DNA of 34,331 nucleotides from Verrucomicrobiales bacterium (GTDB lineage: Bacteria > Verrucomicrobiota > Verrucomicrobiia > Limisphaerales > UBA9464), in contig JAIXXC010000177.1 of the NCBI GenBank assembly GCA_027490985.1, positions 1-34,331 of the forward strand, read 5' to 3'. Position numbers and translations under genes: made by a program. The notes beneath the pieces are model-generated. The model made no database searches, was not told the origin of the DNA, and saw nothing but the letters and a program-made list of their open reading frames with translations. Of this stretch, positions 8,396 through 19,060 are shown one piece after another; position 1 is the first letter of the stretch, and every line of letters begins with the position of its first letter.

Positions 8396-8875
8396 TCAGG
8401 GAGCGACCGAAAGGCGCTCCTCGGCCGCATCGCGCTTCATGAGCACCCCCTGCTCCTTGTAGGCGCGCAGCACGAAGTGGGTGGCGGTGGACAGCACCCC
8501 CTGGATCGTGGACAGCTTCTCGGACACGAATGCGGCCACATCGCGGAGGTCGGACCCCTCCACCTCGACCAGCAGGTCGTAACCGCCCGACATCAGGTGA
8601 CAGGAACGCACCTCCTCGTAGCGGGAAATCCGTTCGGCCAGCTTGTCGAAACCACCGCCCCGCTCCGGCGTGATCTTCACCTCGATCATCGCCCGGACCA
8701 CGTCGTGCCCGAGCTTCTCCTCGTTCACCACGGCGCGATAGCCCAGCAGAATGCCCGCGGCCTCGAGGCGCGATATCTCGGCCCGGATCTCCGATTCGGA
8801 TCGGCACAGCATCGCCGCCAGCGCAGCGGGGCTCAGGGTGGCATCCTGACGAAGAACCTTGATCAGCGCGTCCAT
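8396..8875 (-). CDS. Lrp/AsnC-family transcriptional regulator
   Basis: This protein has 159 aa from the ATG at 8875. The ORF track joins it to a long non-coding upstream extension. The N-terminal part (1-50) is a winged HTH: LSPAALAAMLCRSESEIRAE, then ISRLEAAGILLGYRAVVN. The C-terminal part (about 60-145) is the RAM/AsnC ligand-binding fold, with CHLMSGGYDLLVEVEG and LSTIQGVLSTATHFVLR. Lrp/AsnC proteins form dimers to octamers and respond to amino acids or related metabolites; many repress their own gene and control the neighbour. The divergent neighbour is a secreted beta-propeller protein 117 bp away, and the gap contains duplicated motifs suited to regulator binding. The effector cannot be inferred. 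Confidence 0.9.
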   Translation of the reverse strand: MDALIKVLRQDATLSPAALAAMLCRSESEIRAEISRLEAAGILLGYRAVVNEEKLGHDVVRAMIEVKITPERGGGFDKLAERISRYEEVRSCHLMSGGYDLLVEVEGSDLRDVAAFVSEKLSTIQGVLSTATHFVLRAYKEQGVLMKRDAAEERLSVAP

Positions 8876-8899
8876 GGACCGAGCAAACCCCAGCCGCCC

Positions 8900-8980
8900 C
8901 CGGGTTTGAAGGCATAAGTTGACCGATCCGTCGGCCCCGGGCCGGACACTCCGGGTTTGACGCAAGGCCGGCGATCCGTC
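8900..8980. promoter_or_regulatory. Duplicated motif pair in the lrp-like / beta-propeller divergent gap
   Basis: CCGGGTTTGA occurs at 8900-8909 and again at 8951-8960. GATCCGTC occurs at 8925-8932 and 8973-8980. The same two-part module therefore appears twice, with 15 and 12 bp between its parts and a 48-51 bp shift, about five helical turns. Such phasing suits an oligomeric Lrp-type protein wrapping DNA. Binding is an inference. Confidence 0.4.
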
Positions 8981-8992
8981 ACGCCTTAGCCC

Positions 8993-10258
8993 ATGCAACG
9001 CCCCCTGGCCCTGACCACCCTTCTCGCCGCCTCGCTCGCCTCCCACGGAGCCGACTGGACCGAATACCGCGGCCCCCGCCACGACGGTTCCACGACCGAG
9101 AAGATCGCCACGACCTGGCCGGCCGGCGGACCCAAGGTGTTGTGGAAGGTGCCCAGCCAGGCCGGATTCAGCTCGTTCGCGGTGGCCGGTGGCCGCTGCT
9201 TCACCCAGGAGCTCCGGGATTCGGGCGGCGCGATGCTCGAGACCCTCGTCGCCCGCGACGCCAACACCGGCAAGGAGCTGTGGACGGCCCCCTTGGGATC
9301 CATCAAGACCGGCGACGGCGGCGACGACGGCACCAAGGAGAACCGCGGTGGTGACGGCCCGCGTTCCACCCCCGCCGTCCAGGGCGGTCGGGTTTACACC
9401 TTCTCGGCCAAGTTGTTGGTGCAGGCCTTCGACGCCAAGACCGGCCAGGAAGTCTGGAAGCGCGACATCGCCAAGGACCATGGCGGTCGCAACATCTCCT
9501 GGCAGAACGCCCAGTCGCCGGTGATCGAAGACGGTCGGGTTTTCGTGGCGGGCGGCGGTGCCGGCGAAAGCCTGATGGCCCTCGACGTGAAGACCGGCGC
9601 GATCCTCTGGAAGACCGGCGACGAGAAGATCACCCACGCCTCACCGGTGGTGGCCACGATCCACGGGGTTCGCCAGGTGATCTGGTTCCTGCAGTCGGGC
9701 CTGGTGTCGGTCGACCCCAAGACCGGCGCTGAACTCTGGCGCCACGGCTTCCCCTACAAGGTCTCGACGGCCGCCTCACCGGTGGTCTCGAGCGACATCG
9801 TGTACTGCTCGGCCGGCTACGGCGTGGGTGCGGGAGCCGCCAAGGTGGCCAAGAACGGAGCCCAGTGGACCGCCACCGAGGCCTACCGTTTCGCCGGCAA
9901 CAAGCCCCTGGCCAATCACTGGTCCACACCGGTGCTCAAAGACGGCCATCTCTTCGGCATGTTCCAGTTCAAGGAATACGGCAACGGCCCGGTCAAGTGC
10001 GTGGACATCACCACGGGCAGCGTGAAGTGGGAGCAGCCCGGCTTCGGACCCGGCCATGTGATCCTCACCGCCAGCGGCGTGTTGGCCCTCTCCGACGACG
10101 GACACCTCGTGCTTATCGACCCCAACACCTCGGCCTACAAGGAACTGGCCCGCGCCGACGTGCTCGACGGCAAGTGCTGGACCACTCCGGTGCTGGCCAA
10201 CGGCAAGGTCTTCGCCCGGTCCACCAAAGAGGCCGTCTGCCTCGACCTCGGCCGTTGA
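8993..10258 (+). CDS. Secreted PQQ-binding-like beta-propeller repeat protein
   Basis: This is a 421-aa protein whose N-terminus MQRPLALTTLLAASLASHGA looks like a short signal peptide; the mature part begins ADWTEYRGPRHDGS, a common opening in planctomycete/verrucomicrobial members. At least six PQQ-type blade motifs end in the A/G-x-x-x-W pattern: KVLWKVP, GKELWTAPLG, GQEVWKRDIA, GAILWKTGDE, GAELWRHGFP and GSVKWEQPGF. The fold is an eight-bladed propeller in the periplasm or outside the cell. Most such proteins are not quinoprotein dehydrogenases and no catalytic Ca/PQQ ligands are evident, so a binding or scaffold role is safer than an enzyme name. It is divergent from the Lrp-type gene and convergent with the DUF1553 gene. 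Confidence 0.87.
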   Translation: MQRPLALTTLLAASLASHGADWTEYRGPRHDGSTTEKIATTWPAGGPKVLWKVPSQAGFSSFAVAGGRCFTQELRDSGGAMLETLVARDANTGKELWTAPLGSIKTGDGGDDGTKENRGGDGPRSTPAVQGGRVYTFSAKLLVQAFDAKTGQEVWKRDIAKDHGGRNISWQNAQSPVIEDGRVFVAGGGAGESLMALDVKTGAILWKTGDEKITHASPVVATIHGVRQVIWFLQSGLVSVDPKTGAELWRHGFPYKVSTAASPVVSSDIVYCSAGYGVGAGAAKVAKNGAQWTATEAYRFAGNKPLANHWSTPVLKDGHLFGMFQFKEYGNGPVKCVDITTGSVKWEQPGFGPGHVILTASGVLALSDDGHLVLIDPNTSAYKELARADVLDGKCWTTPVLANGKVFARSTKEAVCLDLGR

Positions 10259-10266
10259 TCCCGCCG

Positions 10267-10284
10267 GGGCGCGATCTAACGCCC
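10267..10284. terminator. Short hairpin in the 39-bp convergent gap
   Basis: GGGCG (10267-10271) can pair with CGCCC (10280-10284) across an 8-nt loop. It lies between the converging ends of the beta-propeller and DUF1553 genes. There is no U-tract on either side, so it is only a weak terminator candidate. Confidence 0.25.
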
Positions 10285-10297
10285 GATCTCCCGGGAC

Positions 10298-13039
<2,742 letters not shown>

Positions 13040-13086
13040 GATCGACGACCTTATTGGGGCCTCCCAGCCCTCACAAGCCCAGAGCG

Positions 13087-13112
13087 CCCATCGACCCTGC
13101 CCATCGACCCTG
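13087..13112. repeat. 13-bp unit in two exact tandem copies
   Basis: CCCATCGACCCTG occurs twice in a row between lpxD and the DUF1549/DUF1553 gene, and a third partial CCCA..CCTG follows. It lies about 50 bp upstream of the DUF1553 start. It may be simple slippage or a small operator. Confidence 0.6.
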
Positions 13113-13184
13113 CCCACCTGTCCGAGCCCGAGGTCGAACAAGCACTCCGGGAATTCGGGAAATCTGGGGGGGGGAAGCCGTGGC

Positions 13185-14219
13185 CTACGACGACGACGCG
13201 GGCCCCTCGCCGAGCCGACGCTCCAATTCCTGAACGCGGCGCAGCAACTCGGGCAACCGTTCCATGGCCAGATACTGGCGCTTCATGACGCGGTCGGGCC
13301 CGGCCGGGGAGCCCATCCATTTCTGCCCCTCGGGAATGGAGTGCATCACTCCCGACTGCGCCGCGATGGTCACCTTGTCGGCGATGCGCAGGTGTCCCGC
13401 CACCCCGACCTGCCCCGCGACGGTGACGTAATTGCCGATCTTGGTGCTGCCCGCGATGCCCACCTGGGCCACCAGGATGCAATGCTCCCCGATGGTCACG
13501 TTGTGGGCGATCTGGACGAGGTTGTCGATCTTGGTGCCCCGCCCGATCACCGTGGCCCCCAGGGCGGCCCGATCGATGGTCACATTGGCCCCGATCTCCA
13601 CATCGTCATGGATGATCACCTGCCCCACCTGCGGCACCTTGCGGTGTTCGCCCTTGTCGAAGACATACCCGAAACCGTCGGCACCGATGACCGAACCGGC
13701 ATGGATCCGAACCCGTCGACCCAGCGCCGTGCGGGGATACAGGGTGACATTCGGATACAACCGGCATTCCTCGCCCACGATACAGTCGTCGGCGATGGAA
13801 TTGCGACCGATGAGGACCGCCTCGGCCCCGATCCGGACCCGTTCGCCGATGACACACTGGGGCCCGACATGCGCCGACGGATCGATCCGCGCCGAAGCGG
13901 CCACGACCGCCGACGGATGGATGCCCGCAGGCAGGACGGGCTCGGGGAAGAACAGCGGCAGCACCTGGGCGAAGGCCACCCGGGCATTCTCCACCTGCAC
14001 CAGCGTCTTGCCCGTGGACGAGCGGAACTCACCCGCCACCAGGATCGCCGAGGCCGCACTCTGGTCGGCTCTCAGGAAATACGCCTCATTCTCCGCAAAC
14101 GTCAGGTCACCCGGCCTGGCCCCATCGGCCGGAGCGAACCCGGTCAATTCCAGGGAAGGCTCACCCACGACACGGCCACCGACACGCTCGGCGACCAGAC
14201 TGGCAATCAAGGTTGGCAT
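13185..14219 (-). CDS. lpxD: UDP-3-O-(3-hydroxyacyl)glucosamine N-acyltransferase LpxD
   Basis: LpxD adds the second 3-hydroxyacyl chain, from acyl-ACP, to UDP-glucosamine in lipid A synthesis. The protein is 344 aa from the ATG at 14219 (MPTLIASLVAERVGG); the track start adds 29 residues outside the family. The N-terminal uridine-binding domain includes DGARPGDLTFAENEAY. From about 100 the left-handed beta-helix hexapeptide repeats run (IHPSAVV, ARIDPSAHV, CVIGERV...), with GADGFGYVFDKGEHRKVPQVG at about 179-199. The catalytic His is H239 in NLVQIAHNVTIG, the same number as in E. coli. The C-terminal helix (LPELLRRVQELERRL) is usual. Its presence shows an LPS-type outer membrane. It stands apart from other lpx genes here, between a peptidase gene with two repeats upstream and the DUF1553 gene downstream. 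Confidence 0.96.
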   Translation of the reverse strand: MPTLIASLVAERVGGRVVGEPSLELTGFAPADGARPGDLTFAENEAYFLRADQSAASAILVAGEFRSSTGKTLVQVENARVAFAQVLPLFFPEPVLPAGIHPSAVVAASARIDPSAHVGPQCVIGERVRIGAEAVLIGRNSIADDCIVGEECRLYPNVTLYPRTALGRRVRIHAGSVIGADGFGYVFDKGEHRKVPQVGQVIIHDDVEIGANVTIDRAALGATVIGRGTKIDNLVQIAHNVTIGEHCILVAQVGIAGSTKIGNYVTVAGQVGVAGHLRIADKVTIAAQSGVMHSIPEGQKWMGSPAGPDRVMKRQYLAMERLPELLRRVQELERRLGEGPASSS

Positions 14220-14330
14220 AAGAAACGGTCTTCCGCAGACAAGCTCCGCGACACCGGCTAAAACCGGCGCCCCAGCATCACCGTCCCCACCCCCGGCACA
14301 CAACACTTCGTTTCCCCACCCCCGTCACCC

Positions 14331-14446
14331 GGCAGCGGGATCGGGTCGGAGCAAGCACTGGAAGCGATCCGCAAAAACCCCGGCGCGAAGCGCAAAGCCC
14401 CGCCTCCCCAGAGCTTACCTGCGAGCGCAGGCCCGGTCCCGCTGCC
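14331..14446. repeat. Structured repeat element, copy 1 (116 bp)
   Basis: This element is about 93% identical to copy 2, which starts 17 bp further on. Its ends GGCAGCGGGATCGGG and CCCGGTCCCGCTGCC are inverted; the single difference becomes a G.U pair in RNA of plus sense, so the stem is kept. Inside is CCTGCGAGCGCAGG, a self-complementary hairpin, and GGCGCGAAGCGC, another small hairpin. The two copies fill much of the 365-bp non-coding gap between lpxD and the S9 peptidase (14220-14584); the rest of that gap (14220-14330) is C-rich with nothing recognised. Confidence 0.85.
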
Positions 14447-14463
14447 CCACCACTCCACTCCTT

Positions 14464-14578
14464 GGCAGCGGGATCGGGTCGGAGCAAGCACTGGAAGCGA
14501 TCCACAATCCCCCGGCGCGAAGCGCAAAGCCTCACCTCCCCCGAGCTTACCTGCGAGCGCAGGCCCGATCCCGCTGCC
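14464..14578. repeat. Structured repeat element, copy 2 (115 bp), perfect terminal inverted repeat
   Basis: The terminal 15-bp inverted repeat is perfect (GGCAGCGGGATCGGG / CCCGATCCCGCTGCC). It has the same internal CCTGCGAGCGCAGG hairpin as copy 1. It ends six bases from the stop codon of the S9 peptidase (14585), so on the minus strand it begins the 3' UTR of that message. Size, direct tandem arrangement and foldback ends fit a REP/MITE-like element or a structured RNA. No target-site duplication or encoded protein is evident. Confidence 0.85.
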
Positions 14579-14584
14579 CCCCCC

Positions 14585-16651
14585 TCATTCAACGGTATCC
14601 AAATACCGGTGCAGCCACTCGAAGATCGTCGCATGCCAGAGCCGACTGTTCTGCGGCTTGAGCACCCAGTGCCCCTCGTCCGGAAAGTACAGCAACCGAC
14701 TCGGGACCCCCTGACGCTGCAACGCCGTGAACAACGCCAACCCCTGCCCCACCGGCACCCGGTAATCCAATTCGTTGTGGATGATCAGATTCGGCGTGCG
14801 GAACCGGGCGGCGAAGCGGTCGGGTGAATCCCGATCGAACCCCCGGGTCTTCCACGGAACCCCATGCTCCCACTCGTCGAACCACAACTCGTCCGTCGAC
14901 CCATACATCGAGTGGAACTCGAACACCCCGCAGTGGGTCACCAGCGTCTTGAAGCGGTCGGTATGCCCCTGGAACCAATTCATCATGTACCCGCCATAGC
15001 TGGCCCCGGCCGCGGCCATGCGCTTCCGGTCGACCCACGGCTGCCGCTCGCACCAATCCAACGCCGCCATCAGGTCCCCGAAGACCTTGCCTCCCCAATC
15101 CCGCGAAATGTCGTCGGTGAACTTCTGACCAAACCCAGTCGACCCCCGCGGATTGGGCATGGCCAACACCCAGCCCTGCGCCGCCCACAACTCCGGATTC
15201 CAGCGGTACGACCACCCATCGAGAAAGGCCCCTTGAGGCCCCCCGTGCACCCAGAACACCAGCGGATACCGCTTGGACGCATCGAACCCCGGCGGCTTCA
15301 AGATCCACATCTGGACCGGCACCCCACCCTGCCCCTTCACCGTCACCGATTCCGGAACCGGCAGGGTCCACGCCGCACGCCGGTCCGCATTCGGATCCCA
15401 CAGCGTGATCACACGACCCGAGGCGATCTCCACCGACTTCAGCACCGCCGGCGAATCCATCCGCGACTCCAAATACACCACCGAAGCCCCGTCGGATGCG
15501 AACACCGCATCACCCGCCGATCCCACCGTGGTCAAAGCCCGCGGCGCCGAAGCCCCGTCCAATCCCACCCACCACAACTGCTTGCGTCCCTGCGACTCCG
15601 CCTCGATGACCAACCGCCCGTCCTTCGACCAGGCGATCCCCTCCACCGAATGATCCCAGTCGCGGGTCAGGCTGCGGACCTGCCCGGTCTTCAGATCGCG
15701 GAGCATGAGTTGCCACCGGTCCGCCTCGAAGCCGGGCCGCGACTGGGCCCGGTAGGCCAACCAGCGCCCCTCCGGCGAATAATGCGGGCACCCGTCGGCC
15801 GCCCGTTGCGAGGTCAGCACCGTGCGTGCGGAACCGTCCACCGACACCGACACCAGATTGTGATCGGTGGACCACGACTCCTCGCGCACCGGAGCCGGCG
15901 AGGGCGTGTGGACCAACGACTTCGAATCCGCCGACCACTCGAACTCGTCGCCCGCGGCGAAGGTGCTCGACCAGGGCACCGCATCCTGCGGGCCCGGAGT
16001 CAGGTCCACGGGGTCTCCCACGGCCGCGCCGTCGGAGACCGACACCACGAAGAGGTGGTTGCGCCGGCCGTCGTTCATCGCATCCCACTTGCGCACCGGC
16101 AGCGCGTCGTACACCCGGGCTTTCACCTTCCCCTTTTCCAGCCCCTGGATCCGCTCCCGGTTCAGGCGTTCGGATTCCCCCGGGGACTTGCCGGAAAACT
16201 CCGGATACACCGACGACAAGAAGGCGATCCGGGAACCGTCGGGCGACCAGACAGGAGCACTGGCCCCGGTGGCAAGACGCGTGATCGCCCGGGCCTCGCC
16301 GCCTTCCACCGCCTGGACCCACACTTGGAACTCCCCGTCGCGATTGGACTCGAAGACCAGCCATCGCCCATCCGGCGACCACCGGGGGTGACGATCATGC
16401 TTGGGCGACGCGACGCACTTCCGCGGGGCCCCACCGGCGGCCGGCACCAACCAGATGTCGCTGTCGGTGCGGTTGTCCCCCAGATCGGGCGTGGTCACCA
16501 CACAGGCGATCCATCGACCGTCCGGAGATGGTTGGGGATCGCTCAAGCGCTGGAGGGAAGCCAAGTCCTCGAAGGTGAGCGGGTGTGACGCGGCCTCCGC
16601 GGAAAGCACCATCGCCGACACCAACCCCGACAGAATCGCCCGAAACATCAT
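14585..16651 (-). CDS. Secreted S9-family serine peptidase (prolyl oligopeptidase / acylaminoacyl-peptidase type)
   Basis: This is a 688-aa protein from ATG 16651 (an in-frame ATG follows at once, 16648), the point where a signal peptide begins (MMFRAILSGLVSAMVLSAEAAS). The track start adds 23 residues. The N-terminal two thirds form a WD40-like/TolB propeller with repeated SPDGRWI / WSPDGRWLVFES / WSPDGSRIAFLS / YSPEGRWLAYRA motifs. The C-terminal alpha/beta-hydrolase domain has HGGPQGAF (oxyanion region), Ser551 in AAGASYGGYM, Asp629 in HNELDYRVPV and His661 in FPDEGHWVL. S9 peptidases cut short peptides, with the propeller filtering substrates; export suggests peptide scavenging in the periplasm. 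The gene is divergent from imuA across a 204-bp gap and is followed on the minus strand by the twin repeats and lpxD. Confidence 0.95.
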   Translation of the reverse strand: MMFRAILSGLVSAMVLSAEAASHPLTFEDLASLQRLSDPQPSPDGRWIACVVTTPDLGDNRTDSDIWLVPAAGGAPRKCVASPKHDRHPRWSPDGRWLVFESNRDGEFQVWVQAVEGGEARAITRLATGASAPVWSPDGSRIAFLSSVYPEFSGKSPGESERLNRERIQGLEKGKVKARVYDALPVRKWDAMNDGRRNHLFVVSVSDGAAVGDPVDLTPGPQDAVPWSSTFAAGDEFEWSADSKSLVHTPSPAPVREESWSTDHNLVSVSVDGSARTVLTSQRAADGCPHYSPEGRWLAYRAQSRPGFEADRWQLMLRDLKTGQVRSLTRDWDHSVEGIAWSKDGRLVIEAESQGRKQLWWVGLDGASAPRALTTVGSAGDAVFASDGASVVYLESRMDSPAVLKSVEIASGRVITLWDPNADRRAAWTLPVPESVTVKGQGGVPVQMWILKPPGFDASKRYPLVFWVHGGPQGAFLDGWSYRWNPELWAAQGWVLAMPNPRGSTGFGQKFTDDISRDWGGKVFGDLMAALDWCERQPWVDRKRMAAAGASYGGYMMNWFQGHTDRFKTLVTHCGVFEFHSMYGSTDELWFDEWEHGVPWKTRGFDRDSPDRFAARFRTPNLIIHNELDYRVPVGQGLALFTALQRQGVPSRLLYFPDEGHWVLKPQNSRLWHATIFEWLHRYLDTVE

Positions 16652-16733
16652 CAACCCAGTGAACCGCAGCTTCCGAGGCGAAGCAAACCGAGGCCTCGGG
16701 CCTCCTGCCCGGGTGGACATTTACCTGATTTCG

Positions 16734-16765
16734 CCGGGACACCCCACAGACAGCCCTTGTCCCGG
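16734..16765. promoter_or_regulatory. Perfect 8-bp inverted repeat between the S9 peptidase and imuA
   Basis: CCGGGACA (16734-16741) and TGTCCCGG (16758-16765) are exact inverted repeats separated by 16 bp. They lie about 40 bp upstream of the candidate imuA promoter and about 85 bp upstream of the peptidase start. This could be an operator for either gene. No classical LexA box (CTGT-N8-ACAG or GAAC-N4-GTTC) was found in this gap. Confidence 0.4.
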
Positions 16766-16803
16766 GGGGCGGTGAATTCTGGAGCCCATCGAGGGATTTG
16801 GGT

Positions 16804-16830
16804 TTTACACCGCGAAGGTCCGCCTAGACT
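16804..16830 (+). promoter_or_regulatory. Candidate sigma-70-type promoter for imuA-imuB-dnaE2
   Basis: TTTACA (16804-16809) and TAGACT (16825-16830) are separated by 15 bp, slightly short. The imuA GTG lies 25 bp beyond the -10, giving a short leader. A similar TAGGCT hexamer is found in the candidate promoter near 24680, which suggests a TAGRCT-like -10 preference in this genome. This is a pattern match only. Confidence 0.35.
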
Positions 16831-16855
16831 GATCCCCCGGCCCGACTCCGGCACC

Positions 16856-17527
16856 GTGAGCGCCACCGACACCAAGATCATCGAACTGCGGCAATTCCTG
16901 GCCGAACGCCTGCCCAAGGCCCGGTTGGGCGTGGCTCCGTCACGGACAGCCCCGGAGACCCTGCCCACCGGCTTGGACTCCATCGACCAGAGTCTGGGCG
17001 GTGGACTGCCCCGGGGAGCCTTCACCGAACTGGTCGCCCCGGGAGAGGGTTCCGGCAGCGCCCAGTTCATCCACGCCCTGCTGCGGCACACCGCCTCGAT
17101 CGGGCGATTCCTGACCCTGGTCGATGGGGCCGACAGCCTCGACATCGACGCCCTCGAACCGGAGGCCCTGGCCCACCTGCTCTGGGTGCGGTGCCGAAGC
17201 ACCGCCGAGGCCCTCCAGACCACCGACCTGCTGCTGCGCGACCGCAACATCGCCCTGGTGGTCCTGGACCTGAAGCTGAACCCCGCCCACGAACTGCGCC
17301 GTATCCCCGGAACCCTCTGGTACCGCCTCGGACGCCTGATGGAACAACACGGCGGAACCGTGCTGGTCGTGACGCCGCAACCCCTGGTGAGCGGAGCCGC
17401 CGCCCGCATCGTTTCCCGGACGCGGCTCGATCACCGCGATCTCGAACGTCGCCCGGACACCCTGAACCTCCGCTTCGAGACCGAGCAACGTCGGCTCCGC
17501 GAGACGGGCGTCCGGCAAACGGCCTGA
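16856..17527 (+). CDS. imuA: ImuA-like RecA-fold accessory protein of the translesion mutasome
   Basis: This protein has 223 aa from the GTG at 16856 (VSATDTKIIELRQFLAERLP). The ATG-less extension to 16757 overlaps the inverted repeat and candidate promoter. It is RecA/SulA-like: TLPTGLDSIDQSLGGGLPRGAFTEL at about 36-59, a Walker A-like APGEGSGSAQ that lacks a clear GK[ST], FLTLVDGADSLD, and IALVVLDLKLN as a Walker B-like strand. ImuA-type proteins help ImuB and DnaE2 in damage-induced mutagenesis, and the degenerate P-loop fits a non-recombinase role. It is the first gene of a tight plus-strand operon (33 bp to imuB, then 12 bp to dnaE2), which is the main support for the name. Confidence 0.88.
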   Translation: MSATDTKIIELRQFLAERLPKARLGVAPSRTAPETLPTGLDSIDQSLGGGLPRGAFTELVAPGEGSGSAQFIHALLRHTASIGRFLTLVDGADSLDIDALEPEALAHLLWVRCRSTAEALQTTDLLLRDRNIALVVLDLKLNPAHELRRIPGTLWYRLGRLMEQHGGTVLVVTPQPLVSGAAARIVSRTRLDHRDLERRPDTLNLRFETEQRRLRETGVRQTA

Positions 17528-17560
17528 AGCCCCGCTCGCCGGGCCCCTGCCGCACGCACC

Positions 17561-19048
17561 ATGTACACCGTCATCCACCTCCCCCGATTCCCGCTCCAGG
17601 CCGCGCTGCGGCTGGCGCCGGAACTCTGGGACCAGCCCGTGGCGTTGATGGATGCGACCCGCAACACCCCGGTGGTCCTGGAAACGACCCCAGCGGCCCG
17701 GGATGCGGGGGTGGAACGCGGACAAACCGCCACCCAGGCGCTGGCCCGTTGCGCCGGCGTCGTGGTCCGCCACCGTGCCCCCTCCCAGGAGGCGGCCACC
17801 ACCGATGCGTTGCTCCAGTGCGCCTACGGATTCTCCCCGCATCTCGAATCCACCGGCCCGGGCCTGTGCACGCTCGACCTGCGCGGGTTGAGCCGACTCC
17901 AGCCCCCGGGCTCCCGGCCCGCCGATCCGCAAATCCTGCAGACCTGGGCCCGGGAGTTGCAGTCGAGCCTGACCACCCAGGGCCTCCGCTCCCACATCGG
18001 CATCGCCGCGACCCCCAACCTGGCCCGGCTCGCCGCCCTGTTCGGCCGCCCGATCCAGATCATCGCCGACGCCGGCCCCTTCGTGGCGGCCCTGCCCCTG
18101 GCCGCATTGGAACCTTCCAGCGACACCGCCCGGATCCTCGCGGGCTGGGGCCTGCGCACCGTGGGCGAGCTGCTGGCCCTCGATCCGTCCGAACTGACCG
18201 ATCGATTGGGACTCGAAGCCCTGGGACTCCTGGCCGCCGCTTCCACACGGACCACCCGACCGCTCAAGGAGATCCGCCCGCCGGAGGTCTGGACCGAATC
18301 CTGGGACTTCGAAGACCCCGTGGAGACTCTCGACCCCCTGCTGTTCCTGCTGCGCCGCTTCACCGACACCCTGTGCGCCCGACTCGAGCTCGCAGGCCGT
18401 GCGGCCGAACGCGTCGACCTGACGTTGCGGCTCGAATCCGGAAGCCGACTCGAACGCCAGCTCAACGTCCCGGAGCCCACCCGCGACCCGACCGTGCTCC
18501 TGCGGTTGCTCGGCACCCACCTCGACACCGTCCGCAGCGAGAGCGCGGTCGTGGGGATCGCTCTCACGCTGGAAACCACCGTGCCGGTCCAGCGGCAGTT
18601 CGGCCTGTTCGAGACCACCCTCAAGGATCCGCGCCAATTCCAGGAGACCCTCGGCCGCATCGCCGCACTGCTGGGCTCGGATCGGGTGGGCACGCCGCTC
18701 AAGCTGGATCGGCACGGAAATGACGCCTTCCGGTTGGTCCCTCCCGAGTTCGAGGGGGTCCCGCCCCTGTCCCGGCCACGCCCGGCCCTGCAGGCGCCCG
18801 GTTTGCGCCGGCTGCGTCCGGCCCCTGCGGCCAGCGTCGAATCGGTCGATGGCCGCCCGGCCTCGATCCACTGCCCGATCGCCCAAGGTCGTCTGGTGGT
18901 GACGCTCGGGCCCTGGCGCGCCTCGGGGCGGTGGTGGGAACCCGGTGCCTGGCAACGCGAGGAATGGGATGCCACCACCCTGCGGGGGCAGGTCTTGCGA
19001 TTGGTCCGACAACCCGACGGATGGACGGTCGACGCCGTGCTCGACTGA
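17561..19048 (+). CDS. imuB: ImuB, Y-family polymerase homologue without catalytic residues
   Basis: This is a 495-aa protein starting MYTVIHLPRFPLQAALRLAP. It has the Y-family fold: PVALMDATRNTPVVLETTPAARDAGVERG matches the fingers region, and the little-finger region begins near residue 240 (PLKEIRPPEVWTESWDFEDPVET). At the N-terminus, active enzymes have an 'xxDMDxFF' aspartate; here the sequence is IHLPRFPLQ. The 'SIDE' acidic pair is replaced by CTLDLRGLS. ImuB is known to act as a non-catalytic hub linking the sliding clamp, ImuA and DnaE2, and this pattern fits. A long C-terminal region (about 390-495) with GRWWEPGAWQREEWDATTL is typical of bacterial ImuB. Its own clamp-binding motif was not located with confidence. 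Confidence 0.93.
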   Translation: MYTVIHLPRFPLQAALRLAPELWDQPVALMDATRNTPVVLETTPAARDAGVERGQTATQALARCAGVVVRHRAPSQEAATTDALLQCAYGFSPHLESTGPGLCTLDLRGLSRLQPPGSRPADPQILQTWARELQSSLTTQGLRSHIGIAATPNLARLAALFGRPIQIIADAGPFVAALPLAALEPSSDTARILAGWGLRTVGELLALDPSELTDRLGLEALGLLAAASTRTTRPLKEIRPPEVWTESWDFEDPVETLDPLLFLLRRFTDTLCARLELAGRAAERVDLTLRLESGSRLERQLNVPEPTRDPTVLLRLLGTHLDTVRSESAVVGIALTLETTVPVQRQFGLFETTLKDPRQFQETLGRIAALLGSDRVGTPLKLDRHGNDAFRLVPPEFEGVPPLSRPRPALQAPGLRRLRPAPAASVESVDGRPASIHCPIAQGRLVVTLGPWRASGRWWEPGAWQREEWDATTLRGQVLRLVRQPDGWTVDAVLD

Positions 19049-19060
19049 ACCCCACACGCG

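Noticed and set aside
14331-14578. CRISPR array or integron attC sites
   Set aside because: There are only two copies, with a 17-bp separator, no cas or integrase genes and no attC core motifs; the foldback structure fits a REP/MITE or RNA element better.
16652-16855. Classical LexA box upstream of imuA
   Set aside because: No CTGT-N8-ACAG or GAAC-N4-GTTC match was found; only the CCGGGACA palindrome is reported.
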